NCBI RefSeq assembly: GCF_023184515.1
Contig: NZ_JAAHBP010000009.1
Location: forward strand, 62,001-126,000
Length of the DNA: 64,000 nucleotides
Direction: 5' to 3'
From: Streptomyces sp. D2-8
Lineage (GTDB): Bacteria > Actinomycetota > Actinomycetes > Streptomycetales > Streptomycetaceae
Shown: positions 36,181-43,890 of the stretch, piece after piece
Layout of the letters: the number at the start of each line of letters is the position of its first letter
How positions within the stretch are numbered: the first letter of the stretch is position 1
Translations under genes and position numbers: made by a program
Notes under the pieces: model-generated
Database searches by the model: none
The model's input: the letters and a program-made list of their open reading frames with translations, nothing else
What the model was told of the DNA's origin: nothing

Positions 36181-36633
36181 TCAGGTGAACAACTCATCGG
36201 TGCGCCGCTGGATCTCCTCGGGCGTCAGGTCCTCGATCGTCTGGGAGATCATCCACAGATGGCCGAACGGGTCGGCGAGGCGGCCGCCCCGCTGCCCGTA
36301 GTGCTGGTCGGCGACGGGGTGGATGACGGTCGCCCCGCCCCGCAACATGGCCTCGGCCACGGCGTCGGCGTCGGACACGTCGAGCGCCATGATCACCGGA
36401 CTGCCGCCGAGGGACGTGGGCGCCGGGTCCCCGTCGTCGGCGTCCTTGACCGCGATCGCGGCGTCGCCGAGACGCAGCATCGCGTGCACGATCTTCCCGT
36501 CGGGGCCGGTGTACCGCTCGGTCTCCTCGGCGCCGAGCGCATCCCGGTAGAAGTCGATGGCCCTGGCTCCGTCAAAGACCACGAGCCGGGCGTAGAGGCG
36601 GGTGACGGCGGGTTCGCCGGTTGCGTTCGTCAT
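36181..36633 (-). CDS. VOC-family (glyoxalase/PhnB-like) protein
   Basis: 150 residues forming two beta-alpha-beta-beta-beta units: RLYARLVVFDGARAIDFYRDALGAEETER and VADQHYGQRGGRLADPFGHLWMISQ, the latter the well-conserved C-terminal PhnB signature. PhnB-like members usually lack the full metal ligand set of glyoxalase I; function unknown, possibly binding or sequestering a small toxic molecule. GATCGT ends 6 nt before the ATG (leaderless). Follows an AraC regulator on the same strand (64 bp), an arrangement often seen for this family. Confidence 0.85.
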   Translation of the reverse strand: MTNATGEPAVTRLYARLVVFDGARAIDFYRDALGAEETERYTGPDGKIVHAMLRLGDAAIAVKDADDGDPAPTSLGGSPVIMALDVSDADAVAEAMLRGGATVIHPVADQHYGQRGGRLADPFGHLWMISQTIEDLTPEEIQRRTDELFT

Positions 36634-36697
36634 GCCTTCACGATCGCGGGTTCCGGGGAGCGTGGATTGTAGAAAACGGCCGGCCGGGCGGAGCCCG

Positions 36698-37543
36698 TCA
36701 CCCGCCGAGCGGAACGTGGTTGCGTTCGAGGGGCGAGCGCGGCGTATACGCGGTCGGGGTGATCCCGGCGAGCGCGCGGAACTCGTGGATCAGATGCGCC
36801 TGGTCGTGGTAGCCGCAGTCCGCGGCGAGGACCGCCCACTCCGGCGGCCCGTGCCCGGCGTTCACGCGGCGCAGCAGCCGCTGGAGGCGCCGGATCCGCG
36901 CATAGCGCTTGGGCGGGAGCCCCAGCTGTTCGGTGCAGCTGCGGGCCAGCCGCCTGGCGGTCCAGCCGAGCCGGTCGGCGACCTCGCCCACGGGTGCGCC
37001 GCGACCGAGCAGGGCTGCGGCGAGGCGGACCGCCGGGTCGGGCTCCAAGGGGTGTTCCGCCCGCCCCAGCAGGGCCGCCTCCAGTGCCCGCAGCACGGCC
37101 CGCGGGCCCCCGGCGGCCACGGCCTCCAGCAGCCGCTCGCGCAGCACCGCACCGTCCGTGCCCCACAGTTCGTCGAGGCCCACGAGTTCGTCGCGGACGG
37201 CGGAGACCGGGGCGGCGAGGAAGGGGCGGGCGCCCGCGGGCCGGAACGCCACCCACAGGACGGCCCGCTGCTGCGCCGGGTCGATCACGGCCGGCTCCGA
37301 GAACGGCCCGTGCACGGCCGCGCCCCGGGTCCGCCGGTCCGCGCCGCGCCTCAGCGGGGACGAGGACAGGGCGTCCACGTCGAGGTTGACCAGCAGTTGC
37401 GCCGCCCCCGTCGGCAGGGCCAGCTCGGCGGAGTGCGCGAACCGCCCCTCGGCGTAGCCCATCGCGCCGATCAGCGGCACGAGCGGGGGCGCCGACGGCC
37501 GGACCGTGAGCGCGACGGGTGACTCCTCCGCCGTACGAGCCAT
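36698..37543 (-). CDS. AraC-family transcriptional regulator
   Basis: 281 residues with an N-terminal DUF6597-like cupin (ALPTGAAQLLVNLDVD...VLWVAFRPAGARPFL) and a C-terminal double helix-turn-helix: VGEVADRLGWTARRLARSCTEQLGLPPKRYARIRRLQRLLRR and ADCGYHDQAHLIHEFRALAGITPTAY. TAAGGT ends 6 nt before the ATG (leaderless). The direct neighbour downstream is the VOC protein, probably co-transcribed or its target. Confidence 0.9.
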   Translation of the reverse strand: MARTAEESPVALTVRPSAPPLVPLIGAMGYAEGRFAHSAELALPTGAAQLLVNLDVDALSSSPLRRGADRRTRGAAVHGPFSEPAVIDPAQQRAVLWVAFRPAGARPFLAAPVSAVRDELVGLDELWGTDGAVLRERLLEAVAAGGPRAVLRALEAALLGRAEHPLEPDPAVRLAAALLGRGAPVGEVADRLGWTARRLARSCTEQLGLPPKRYARIRRLQRLLRRVNAGHGPPEWAVLAADCGYHDQAHLIHEFRALAGITPTAYTPRSPLERNHVPLGG

Positions 37544-37747
37544 GTGTCCACCTTACGGCCGGGCACGGACACGGCACCGCGTCTGGCTCCGCCCGAGGGC
37601 TCATCTGCTGTCACGCCTGTCCGAACCGTTGACGAGGGTGAGAGCCCCACTTATCTTCTGACCGCATTCATGGCCGAATTCACGAACTGCGTTCGAAATG
37701 ACGGACAGAGGGCTCGTACCCACCACCTGATCCCCCGGAGAACTCCC

Positions 37748-39190
37748 TTGAGACGTAGAGCCGTACGGCTGCTCCTGGCCGCCCTCGTCGCCCTCGCGAC
37801 CTGTCTGGCGGGCGCGCCCGCGCGGGCCGCCGTGCCCGACTCCCCCGCCGTCACCTACACCAACCCGATCGCGGAGCGGCGGGCCGACCCGCACATCTTC
37901 AAACACACCGACGGCTTCTACTACTTCACCGCGACCGTCCCCGAGTACGACCGCATCGTGCTGCGCCGGGCGACCACCATCCAGGGCCTGAAGACGGCAC
38001 CCGAGACCACGATCTGGACCAAGCACACCAGCGGTGTGATGGGCGCTCACATCTGGGCGCCGGAGATCCACTTCATCGACGGCAAGTGGTACGTGTACTT
38101 CGCCGCCGGCGCCACCCACGACGTGTGGGCGATCCGGATGTACGTCCTGGAGGGCACCGGCACCAATCCGCTCACCGCTTCCTGGACGGAGAAGGGCCAG
38201 ATCAGGACCCAGTGGGAGAGCTTCTCGCTCGACGCCACGACGTTCGTCGTGGGCGGCGTGCGCTACCTGGCCTGGGCTCAGCGCGACCCGTCCGTGAACA
38301 ACAACACCGACCTCTACCTCGCGAAGATGGCCAACCCCTGGACGATCACCGGCACTCCGGTGATGCTGTCGCGGCCCACCCACTCCTGGGAGACCGTCGG
38401 CTACAAGGTCAACGAGGGCCCGGCCGTGATCCAGCGCGGCGGCAAGGTCTTCATGACGTACTCCGCGAGCGCCACCGACGCCAACTACTGCCTGGGCATG
38501 CTCACCGCGTCCGCGAGCGCGAACCTGCTCAGCCGGGCGTCCTGGAGCAAGAGCCCCACCCCGGTGTTCGCGAGCAGCGCCGCGACCAGCCAGTACGGCC
38601 CGGGCCACAACTCGTTCACGGTCTCCGAGGACGGCAGGAGCGACGTCCTCGTCTACCACGACCGCAGCTACAAGGACATCAGCGGCGACCCCCTCGACGA
38701 CCCCAACCGCCGCACCCGCGTGCAGAAGGTGTACTGGAACGCCGACGGCACGCCCGACTTCGGCATCCCCGTGGCCGACGGGGTCACCCCGCAGCGCTTC
38801 TCCTCGTACAACTTCCCGGACCGGTTCGTCCGGCACTACGACTACCGGGCCCGGATCGAGGCGAACGTCACCAAGCTCGCCGACTCGCAGTTCCGCGTCG
38901 TGCCGGGCCTCGCCGGCAGCGGCACGGTCTCGCTGGAATCGGCCAACTTCCCCGGCTACTACCTGCGGCACGAGAACTTCGAGGTGTGGCTGCGCAAGAA
39001 CGACGGCAGTGCGCAGTTCGCGTCCGACGCGACCTTCCGGCAGCGCGCCGGACTTGCGGACCCGGCGGGTGTGTCGTACGAGTCCCATAACTACCCGGGG
39101 CGATACGTCCGCCACTGGGAGTACCTGCTGAACGTGCAGGCGGTGAGCACCGCCACCGACCGGGCGGACGCGACCTTCTACACCCAGTGA
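37748..39190 (+). CDS. Secreted GH43 alpha-L-arabinofuranosidase with CBM42 (AbfB) domain
   Basis: 480 residues. Sec signal peptide 1-28 (LRRRAVRLLLAALVALA...ARAA), GH43 five-bladed propeller with Asp47 (base, RRADPHIF), Asp162 (pKa modulator, SLDATTF) and Glu223 (acid, KVNEGPAV), then a C-terminal beta-trefoil with three N-[FY]-P-x-x-[FY]-[VL]-R-H repeats, the arabinose-binding AbfB/CBM42 signature. The layout matches the S. avermitilis exo-1,5-arabinofuranosidase (GH43 subfamily 26). TTG 37748 is chosen because GGAGAA lies 8 nt upstream and it begins exactly at the charged signal-peptide start. A hairpin follows the stop. Confidence 0.93.
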   Translation: MRRRAVRLLLAALVALATCLAGAPARAAVPDSPAVTYTNPIAERRADPHIFKHTDGFYYFTATVPEYDRIVLRRATTIQGLKTAPETTIWTKHTSGVMGAHIWAPEIHFIDGKWYVYFAAGATHDVWAIRMYVLEGTGTNPLTASWTEKGQIRTQWESFSLDATTFVVGGVRYLAWAQRDPSVNNNTDLYLAKMANPWTITGTPVMLSRPTHSWETVGYKVNEGPAVIQRGGKVFMTYSASATDANYCLGMLTASASANLLSRASWSKSPTPVFASSAATSQYGPGHNSFTVSEDGRSDVLVYHDRSYKDISGDPLDDPNRRTRVQKVYWNADGTPDFGIPVADGVTPQRFSSYNFPDRFVRHYDYRARIEANVTKLADSQFRVVPGLAGSGTVSLESANFPGYYLRHENFEVWLRKNDGSAQFASDATFRQRAGLADPAGVSYESHNYPGRYVRHWEYLLNVQAVSTATDRADATFYTQ

Positions 39191-39211
39191 CGGGCACGGT
39201 AAATGCGCGTA

Positions 39212-39252
39212 ATGCCCTGAATGTCTTCCCGATGGACGGGCACTCAGGGCAT
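39212..39252 (+). terminator. Hairpin between GH43 gene and polysaccharide pyruvyl transferase gene
   Basis: ATGCCCTGA (39212-39220) pairs with TCAGGGCAT (39244-39252); the stem extends inward with GU pairs. It follows the GH43 stop by 21 bp and either ends that transcript or controls entry into the next gene, whose possible starts lie inside or just beyond it. Confidence 0.6.
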
Positions 39253-40179
39253 GTGCACACACAACAGGGCAAACGACCGCGCAGGGTGCTGCTCACCGGC
39301 TGGTTCAGCTTCCGGGACAGTGAGGCGACCGCCGGGGACGTGCTGGCCCTGCGCCGGGTGGAGGACGTGCTGCGGGGGACGGGCATCCCCTACGACGTCG
39401 CCTGGAGTCCCCGCTTCCGTCCGGAGGCGCTGCATCTGGACCGGCTGTGGCCCGAGGACTACACCCACCTGGTCTTCGTGTCCGGCCCGCTGCACGGGCC
39501 GCAGGTAGAGGGGCTGCACCGGAGGTTCGCGCACTGCGTGCGGATCGCCGTCGGCACCTCGGTGATCGACCCCGCGAGCGCGGCCGTGACCGGCTTCGAC
39601 CGGGTGCTGCCCCGGGACGGGCCGGACAGCGAGCCGGTGGAGGACCTCGCGGCCCGCGCCCCTGACGTGCCGGCACGGCCCGTCGTCGGGGTGATCCTCG
39701 CCCACGGACAGCACGAGTACGGGCAGCTGCGGCGGCACGGACAGGTCGCCGAGGAGGTGACCCGCTGGCTGACCGCGAAGGACTGCGGCAGGCTGGAACT
39801 GGAGACCCGGCTGGACACGCACGACTGGCATCTGAGCGCGACACCGGCGCAGCTGCAGTCCGTGCTGGCCCGGCTGGACCTCGTCGTCACCGACCGGCTG
39901 CACGGGCTGGTGATCGCGCTGCGGGTCGGCACGCCGGTGCTGGCCGTCGACCCGGTCGCGGGCGGCGCCAAGCTGACCGCGCAGGCCCGTGCCTGCGGCT
40001 GGCCCGCGCTGGTGCCCGCCGAGCGGCTGGACGTGCGGCAGTTGGACCGCTGGTGGGACTGGTGCCTGACCGGCGGCCGGGTGACCGCGCGGCAGATCCG
40101 CGACGGGTTCCGCGAAGGCACCGTGCCGGACAGCGCGGACCGGCTCGTGGAGGCGCTGGCACGGCCGGTGCCCGGTTAG
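39232..40179 (+). CDS. Polysaccharide pyruvyl transferase-family protein
   Basis: About 315 residues. RRVLLTGWFSF starts the Rossmann fold; LDLVVTDRLHGLVIALRVGTPVLAVD is the diagnostic C-terminal block of the family (CsaB/WcaK type), which adds pyruvate ketals to cell-wall or exopolysaccharide sugars from PEP. The start is uncertain: ATG 39232, GTG 39253 and GTG 39187 (overlapping the GH43 stop as GTGA) are all in frame, none with a good ribosome-binding site. The acceptor is unknown. Confidence 0.82.
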   Translation: MDGHSGHVHTQQGKRPRRVLLTGWFSFRDSEATAGDVLALRRVEDVLRGTGIPYDVAWSPRFRPEALHLDRLWPEDYTHLVFVSGPLHGPQVEGLHRRFAHCVRIAVGTSVIDPASAAVTGFDRVLPRDGPDSEPVEDLAARAPDVPARPVVGVILAHGQHEYGQLRRHGQVAEEVTRWLTAKDCGRLELETRLDTHDWHLSATPAQLQSVLARLDLVVTDRLHGLVIALRVGTPVLAVDPVAGGAKLTAQARACGWPALVPAERLDVRQLDRWWDWCLTGGRVTARQIRDGFREGTVPDSADRLVEALARPVPG

Positions 40180-40285
40180 CGCGGGCGCACCACGGGGCAC
40201 CCGCTTGTACGTCCCCCCGCTGTACTTCCCCCGCCGCACGTCCCCCCGGGAGGAGAGACGGTCCGGCCGCCCGGAAGGAGAGAGC

Positions 40286-40606
40286 GTGTCCCTCGGCCGA
40301 CTTCCCGAGAACGAGCAGCGCATCCTCGACGAGATGGAACGCGCCCTGCGCCGTGACCGTCGCCTCGACCGCAAGCTGCGCACGCACCGAGTGAGCCGTC
40401 GCCCCGGCCTCGGCCGCATCCTGGCCCGTCTGGCGTCCTACCGCCCCCGGGTCTGGACCGTGGCGGTCCTGGTCGCGGTGTCGGCCGGGCTGATGGTGGC
40501 CGGCATCGTCACATCCGATCCGGGGGTGATCTGGGCGTTCGCCGCGATATGGCCCCTGACGATGTTCGCCGCGTTCCGGCTGACGCACCGGTGGTGCGGG
40601 AGCTGA
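40286..40606 (+). CDS. DUF3040 membrane protein
   Basis: 106 residues. The N-terminal LPENEQRILDEMERALRRDRRLDRKL helix is the DUF3040 signature, followed by two membrane helices (VWTVAVLVAVSAGLMVAGIV and GVIWAFAAIWPLTMFAAF). GTG 40286 is preceded by GGAAGGAGAGAGC, an excellent ribosome-binding site. Function unknown; common in actinobacteria. Upstream lie three imperfect 14-15-bp repeats of GTACGTCCCCCCGC type (40206-40249). Confidence 0.85.
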   Translation: MSLGRLPENEQRILDEMERALRRDRRLDRKLRTHRVSRRPGLGRILARLASYRPRVWTVAVLVAVSAGLMVAGIVTSDPGVIWAFAAIWPLTMFAAFRLTHRWCGS

Positions 40607-40621
40607 CCACGACCCCTCCCG

Positions 40622-41236
40622 CTACGGCCGCGGGGCGCCGGGCGGTTCGCCGACGGCGGGGTCGGCCGTGAACGCCTCCTGGATAGGGCGTTCGTCGGCG
40701 AGGACACGGCCCTTCGGCGGTCCGTCCAGCACCGCGCGGACGGCGGTGAGGAGATCCGGGGCGACGTGGTCGGCCTCGGTGGTCTCCTCGGGGCGGGTCC
40801 GCCCGTTCGGGACGAGGATGCCGTGGGCTCCCGCCCGGCGCGCGGCCTCGGCGTCGGCGCCCAGGCCGCCGATGACGACGAGCTCGGTGGGCCTGGTGCA
40901 GATCCGCCCGGCCGCCCACAGCAGCATCCCGGGCTGCGGCTTGCGGCAGTGGCAGCCGTCGTCGGGGCCGTGCGGGCAGACGGCGAACACGTCGAAGGGG
41001 CCGAGGAGTTCGTCTATGCGGTGGTTGACGCGGCGGACGTCGGCGTCGGTGAGCAGTCCGCGGGCGACACCGGGCTGGTCGGTGACGACGCCGGTGCGGA
41101 TGCCGTGCCGGCGCAGCAGGGCGAGCGCCTCGCGGGCGCCCTCGACCGGGCGTACGCGGTCGGGGTCGGCGTTGTTCGGGACGTCCTCGACGAGCGTGCC
41201 GTCGCGGTCGAACAGCACGGTCTTCACCGGGCTCAC
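40622..41236 (-). CDS. HAD-IIIA phosphatase, GmhB/HisB-N-like, motif IV altered
   Basis: 204 residues. Motif I FDRDGTL with Asp10 and Asp12, motif II VVTDQPGVARG, zinc loop Cys87-x-His89-x5-Cys95-x-Cys97, motif III Lys99. These match D-glycero-D-manno-heptose-1,7-bisphosphate phosphatase. Motif IV normally reads GDxxxD; here GGLGAD has Gly124 in place of the first Mg-binding Asp, so activity may be changed. GTG 41236 overlaps the stop of the glycosyltransferase (GTGA). The pair suggests heptose-type glycan chemistry. Confidence 0.85.
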   Translation of the reverse strand: MSPVKTVLFDRDGTLVEDVPNNADPDRVRPVEGAREALALLRRHGIRTGVVTDQPGVARGLLTDADVRRVNHRIDELLGPFDVFAVCPHGPDDGCHCRKPQPGMLLWAAGRICTRPTELVVIGGLGADAEAARRAGAHGILVPNGRTRPEETTEADHVAPDLLTAVRAVLDGPPKGRVLADERPIQEAFTADPAVGEPPGAPRP

Positions 41237-42234
41237 GGGGTGGCCTCCTCCTGCCAGGCGGGGGTGTGGCGGTGGCGCCAGGCACCTGCCAGCCGGTGCC
41301 AGGTCGCGGTGGGCGGGATGAGCACGCTGGTCGCCAGCACCGTCGTCACCTCGTGGCGGGTGCGCGGGCCGGGGACGATGCGGGCGCGGGCGAACTCCGC
41401 CGTGCCGGCCGCCCAGCCGAGCGCGCAGGCCGTAGCGGCCCGGCCGTGCCCGGTGGCGGCGAGGGCGCAGGCGGCGACCCCGGCGGTCGTGATGGCCGCG
41501 TGGGTGCGGATCCGGTCGCGCGGTGCGACGGCCTTGGCCCACCAGTCGGGGCCGTGCAGATGCCGCATGAGGGCGTCGTCGGCGTTGCCGCGCTGCTGGC
41601 GCACGGACGCCCATCGGGAGGCGGAGCGCACGGGGTGGCGGGTGGTGCGGCAGCCCTGCCGGATGCGCCAGCCCGAGTCGAGGACGCGCAGCGCGAGGTC
41701 GGCGTCCTCGCGGAAGGCGCGCTGGAAGCGTTCGTCGAAGCCGCCGACCTCCTCGAGGACCTCCGTGCGGTAGGCCATGTCGGCGGTGACCCAGTGGGCC
41801 CGGACGAGTCCCGCGGTGCCGCGTTCCCAGTCGGTGGGGCGGCGTTCGCCGGGCAGGGGCACGGCCAGGACGCCCTTGACGCCCGCGGTGTCGTGGGACG
41901 CCTCGGCGAGGTCCTCGGCCAGCTGGTCGCACCAGCGGGCCCCCACCTGGACGTCGTCGTCGAGGAACACGGTCCACGGGGTGTGCACGGCGCGCAGCCC
42001 GGTGTTGCGGGCGGCGGCGGGCCCACGACCGCCGCCGCCCAGCACGGTGGTCCGCTCCCGCAGGTCGCCGAGGACGCTCAACGGGTGGTGCAGCGGCCCG
42101 GGTTCGGGCTCGGTCCGGTCGTCGACGAGGACGATCTCCTCGGGGCGCGGCCCGGTCGCGGCGGCGAGCGCGGCGAGACAGTCGGCGAGGGTGTCCGGGA
42201 CGAGGGTGGGGATCACGACGGCGTACGAGGTCAT
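41233..42234 (-). CDS. Family 2 glycosyltransferase
   Basis: 333 residues. AVVIPTLVPDTLADCLAAL and IVLVDDRTEP begin the GT-A fold, WTVFLDDDVQVG (about 104-115) carries the metal-binding DDD, and FDERFQRAFREDADLALRVLDSGWRI is the ED-containing acceptor helix typical of rhamnosyl/galactofuranosyl-type GT2 enzymes. C-terminal region has two weak hydrophobic segments. A GGAGGGAGGG sequence lies upstream of the ATG. Coupled to the HAD phosphatase gene by a 4-nt overlap. Confidence 0.88.
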   Translation of the reverse strand: MTSYAVVIPTLVPDTLADCLAALAAATGPRPEEIVLVDDRTEPEPGPLHHPLSVLGDLRERTTVLGGGGRGPAAARNTGLRAVHTPWTVFLDDDVQVGARWCDQLAEDLAEASHDTAGVKGVLAVPLPGERRPTDWERGTAGLVRAHWVTADMAYRTEVLEEVGGFDERFQRAFREDADLALRVLDSGWRIRQGCRTTRHPVRSASRWASVRQQRGNADDALMRHLHGPDWWAKAVAPRDRIRTHAAITTAGVAACALAATGHGRAATACALGWAAGTAEFARARIVPGPRTRHEVTTVLATSVLIPPTATWHRLAGAWRHRHTPAWQEEATP

Positions 42235-42340
42235 GCGGGCGGCCCTCCCTCCGGCGGCGTGCGCGGACTACCGTGCTGGCGAGTGCCGCGGTACGGCTTC
42301 CTCAAACACCAGGTCAGGCCGTCAGGGCAGGCCTCGGCGA

Positions 42341-42372
42341 CTGTACATCGCGCGTATACACGCGATGTACAG
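42341..42372. promoter_or_regulatory. 32-bp palindrome upstream of the polysaccharide deacetylase
   Basis: CTGTACATCGCG and its exact complement flank an 8-bp centre (CGTATACA), with the right arm 7 nt before ATG 42380. The long perfect arms fit the operator of a dimeric repressor in the divergent GT2/deacetylase region. Confidence 0.6.
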
Positions 42373-42379
42373 TCCCGGC

Positions 42380-43168
42380 ATGCCTTCTCCGACCAAGAAG
42401 ATGAAGAAAACGGGGACCACGTTCCGAACGGCCGGGACGCTCGCGGCGACCGCCGCCCTCACCCTCGCCCTGAGCGGCTGCACGGGGGCCGACACCACGG
42501 CCCCCAGCGCCGTCCGGGCCCGCCCGGCCACGGACGTGCAGGCGGTCCGCTTCGGCACCGTCGACTGCCGCGAGGCCAAGTGCATCGCACTCACCTTCGA
42601 CGCCGGACCGAGCGAGAACTCCGCGCGGCTGCTGGACATCCTGAAGGAGAAACAGGTCCCCGCGACCTTCTTCCTCCTCGGCGAGCGGCACATCGAGAAG
42701 TACCCGGAGCTGGTGCGGCGCATGGCCGACGAGGGCCACGAGGTGGCCAGCCACACCTGGGACCACAAGATCCTGACCCGGCTCAGACCCGAGGAGATAC
42801 GCGAGGAACTGGAGCGCCCCAACGAGGAGATAGAACGCCTCACCGGCCGGCGCCCGACCCTGATGCGCCCGCCGCAGGGCCGCACCGACGACACCGTGCA
42901 CGCCATCTGCCGCGAACTGGGCCTCGCCGAGGTGCTGTGGAGCGTCACGGCCAAGGATTACCGGACGACCGACTCCGACTTGATCACCCGCCGCGTCCTC
43001 GCCCAGTCCTCCCGGGACGGGATCATCCTCCTCCACGACATCTACGACGGCACGGTGCCGGCGGTACCGGGGATCATCGACGCGCTGAAGGAACGCGGCT
43101 ACGTCTTCGTGACGGTGCCTCAACTCCTGGCACCGGGAAAGGCGGAGCCGGGGAAGGTGTACCGGTAG
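42380..43168 (+). CDS. Lipoprotein polysaccharide deacetylase (CE4)
   Basis: 262 residues. Lys-rich start, hydrophobic stretch and lipobox LSGC with lipidated Cys34 anchor it outside the membrane. The NodB fold shows motif 1 LTFDAGPS (Asp74 kept, the usual second Asp replaced by Ala75), motif 2 SHTWDH (His125, His129), motif 3 RPPQGRTDDT, motif 5 IILLHDIYDGT. The Ala variant is common in Streptomyces members but removes a metal ligand. Likely acts on peptidoglycan or another surface glycan. An ATG at 42365 lies within the palindrome and is less likely. Confidence 0.88.
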   Translation: MPSPTKKMKKTGTTFRTAGTLAATAALTLALSGCTGADTTAPSAVRARPATDVQAVRFGTVDCREAKCIALTFDAGPSENSARLLDILKEKQVPATFFLLGERHIEKYPELVRRMADEGHEVASHTWDHKILTRLRPEEIREELERPNEEIERLTGRRPTLMRPPQGRTDDTVHAICRELGLAEVLWSVTAKDYRTTDSDLITRRVLAQSSRDGIILLHDIYDGTVPAVPGIIDALKERGYVFVTVPQLLAPGKAEPGKVYR

Positions 43169-43242
43169 TCCCCACCCCCGCGCCCCGCCGCGCCCCGCAC
43201 CGGCTCCTCGGCAGCCGACCAGCGCAGCCCTACGATCGTGCC

Positions 43243-43683
43243 GTGGCGAACATCCTGCTCAACCGCACGGTCCCGCTCTCCCTCGACGAGGCGTGGCGGC
43301 GCATCACACAGTGGCCGCGGCACGGTGAGGCGGTGCCGTTGACGGTGGTCAGGGTGGTGCCGCCCGGGCCGACGCGCGAGGGCACCGTCGTCGTGGCCCG
43401 CTCGGGCGCAGGGCCGCTGGGCTTCGACGACCCGATGGAGGTCACGGTGTGGCAGCCGCCGGAGGGCGGGGCTGCGGGGTTGTGCCGGCTGGAGAAGCGG
43501 GGCCGTGTGGTGCTGGGGTGGGCCGAACTCGAAGTGCGGCCGGGGCCGGGGGGCCGTACGCGGGTGATCTGGCGGGAGGAGATCCGGGTCCGGTTCCTGC
43601 CGTCGCTCTTCGACGGCGTGGTGCGGCGCTCCTCGCGGTACGTGTTCGGGCGGGCCCTGAACCGCCTGCTCAGACAGCCCTGA
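43243..43683 (+). CDS. SRPBCC/polyketide-cyclase-like protein
   Basis: 146 residues. NILLNRTVPLSLDEAWRRITQWPRHGEAVPL is the N-terminal strand-helix of START/SRPBCC proteins, followed by alternating strands (MEVTVWQPPE, LCRLEKRGRVVLGWAELEV, RTRVIWREEIRVRFLP) and a C-terminal long helix lining the pocket. Ligand unknown. TACGAT ends 6 nt before the GTG start (leaderless). Followed by the large palindromic element at 43715. Confidence 0.8.
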   Translation: MANILLNRTVPLSLDEAWRRITQWPRHGEAVPLTVVRVVPPGPTREGTVVVARSGAGPLGFDDPMEVTVWQPPEGGAAGLCRLEKRGRVVLGWAELEVRPGPGGRTRVIWREEIRVRFLPSLFDGVVRRSSRYVFGRALNRLLRQP

Positions 43684-43714
43684 CGCACCGGCCGCCGACA
43701 CGCGTTCCCGGCAG

Positions 43715-43890
43715 GGCCTCAGGGGTCCTTTCACTATGCCCGCCCGGGTCGCGTGGTCTGGCACCGCACCTCGCCGCGTTGCCAAAAGGCCCTGGTAGCT
43801 CCGCTACGAGGACCTTCCGGCGCCTTGCGATGCACGGCACCAGACCACGCGACCTGATCGGACGCTCATAGCGAAAGGACCCCTCAGGCC
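43715..43890. repeat. 176-bp palindromic repeat element
   Basis: Terminal arms GGCCTCAGGGGTCCTTTC (43715-43732) and its exact complement (43873-43890). A second perfect 15-bp pair, GGTCGCGTGGTCTGG (43747-43761) with 43840-43854, is nested inside, and the centre (about 43787-43818) folds into a further hairpin with GGTAGC-TCC-GCTACG at the tip. No coding capacity. The right arm contains the xdhC stop codon (43884-43886). It resembles REP/MITE-like elements that recur in Streptomyces chromosomes. Confidence 0.75.
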
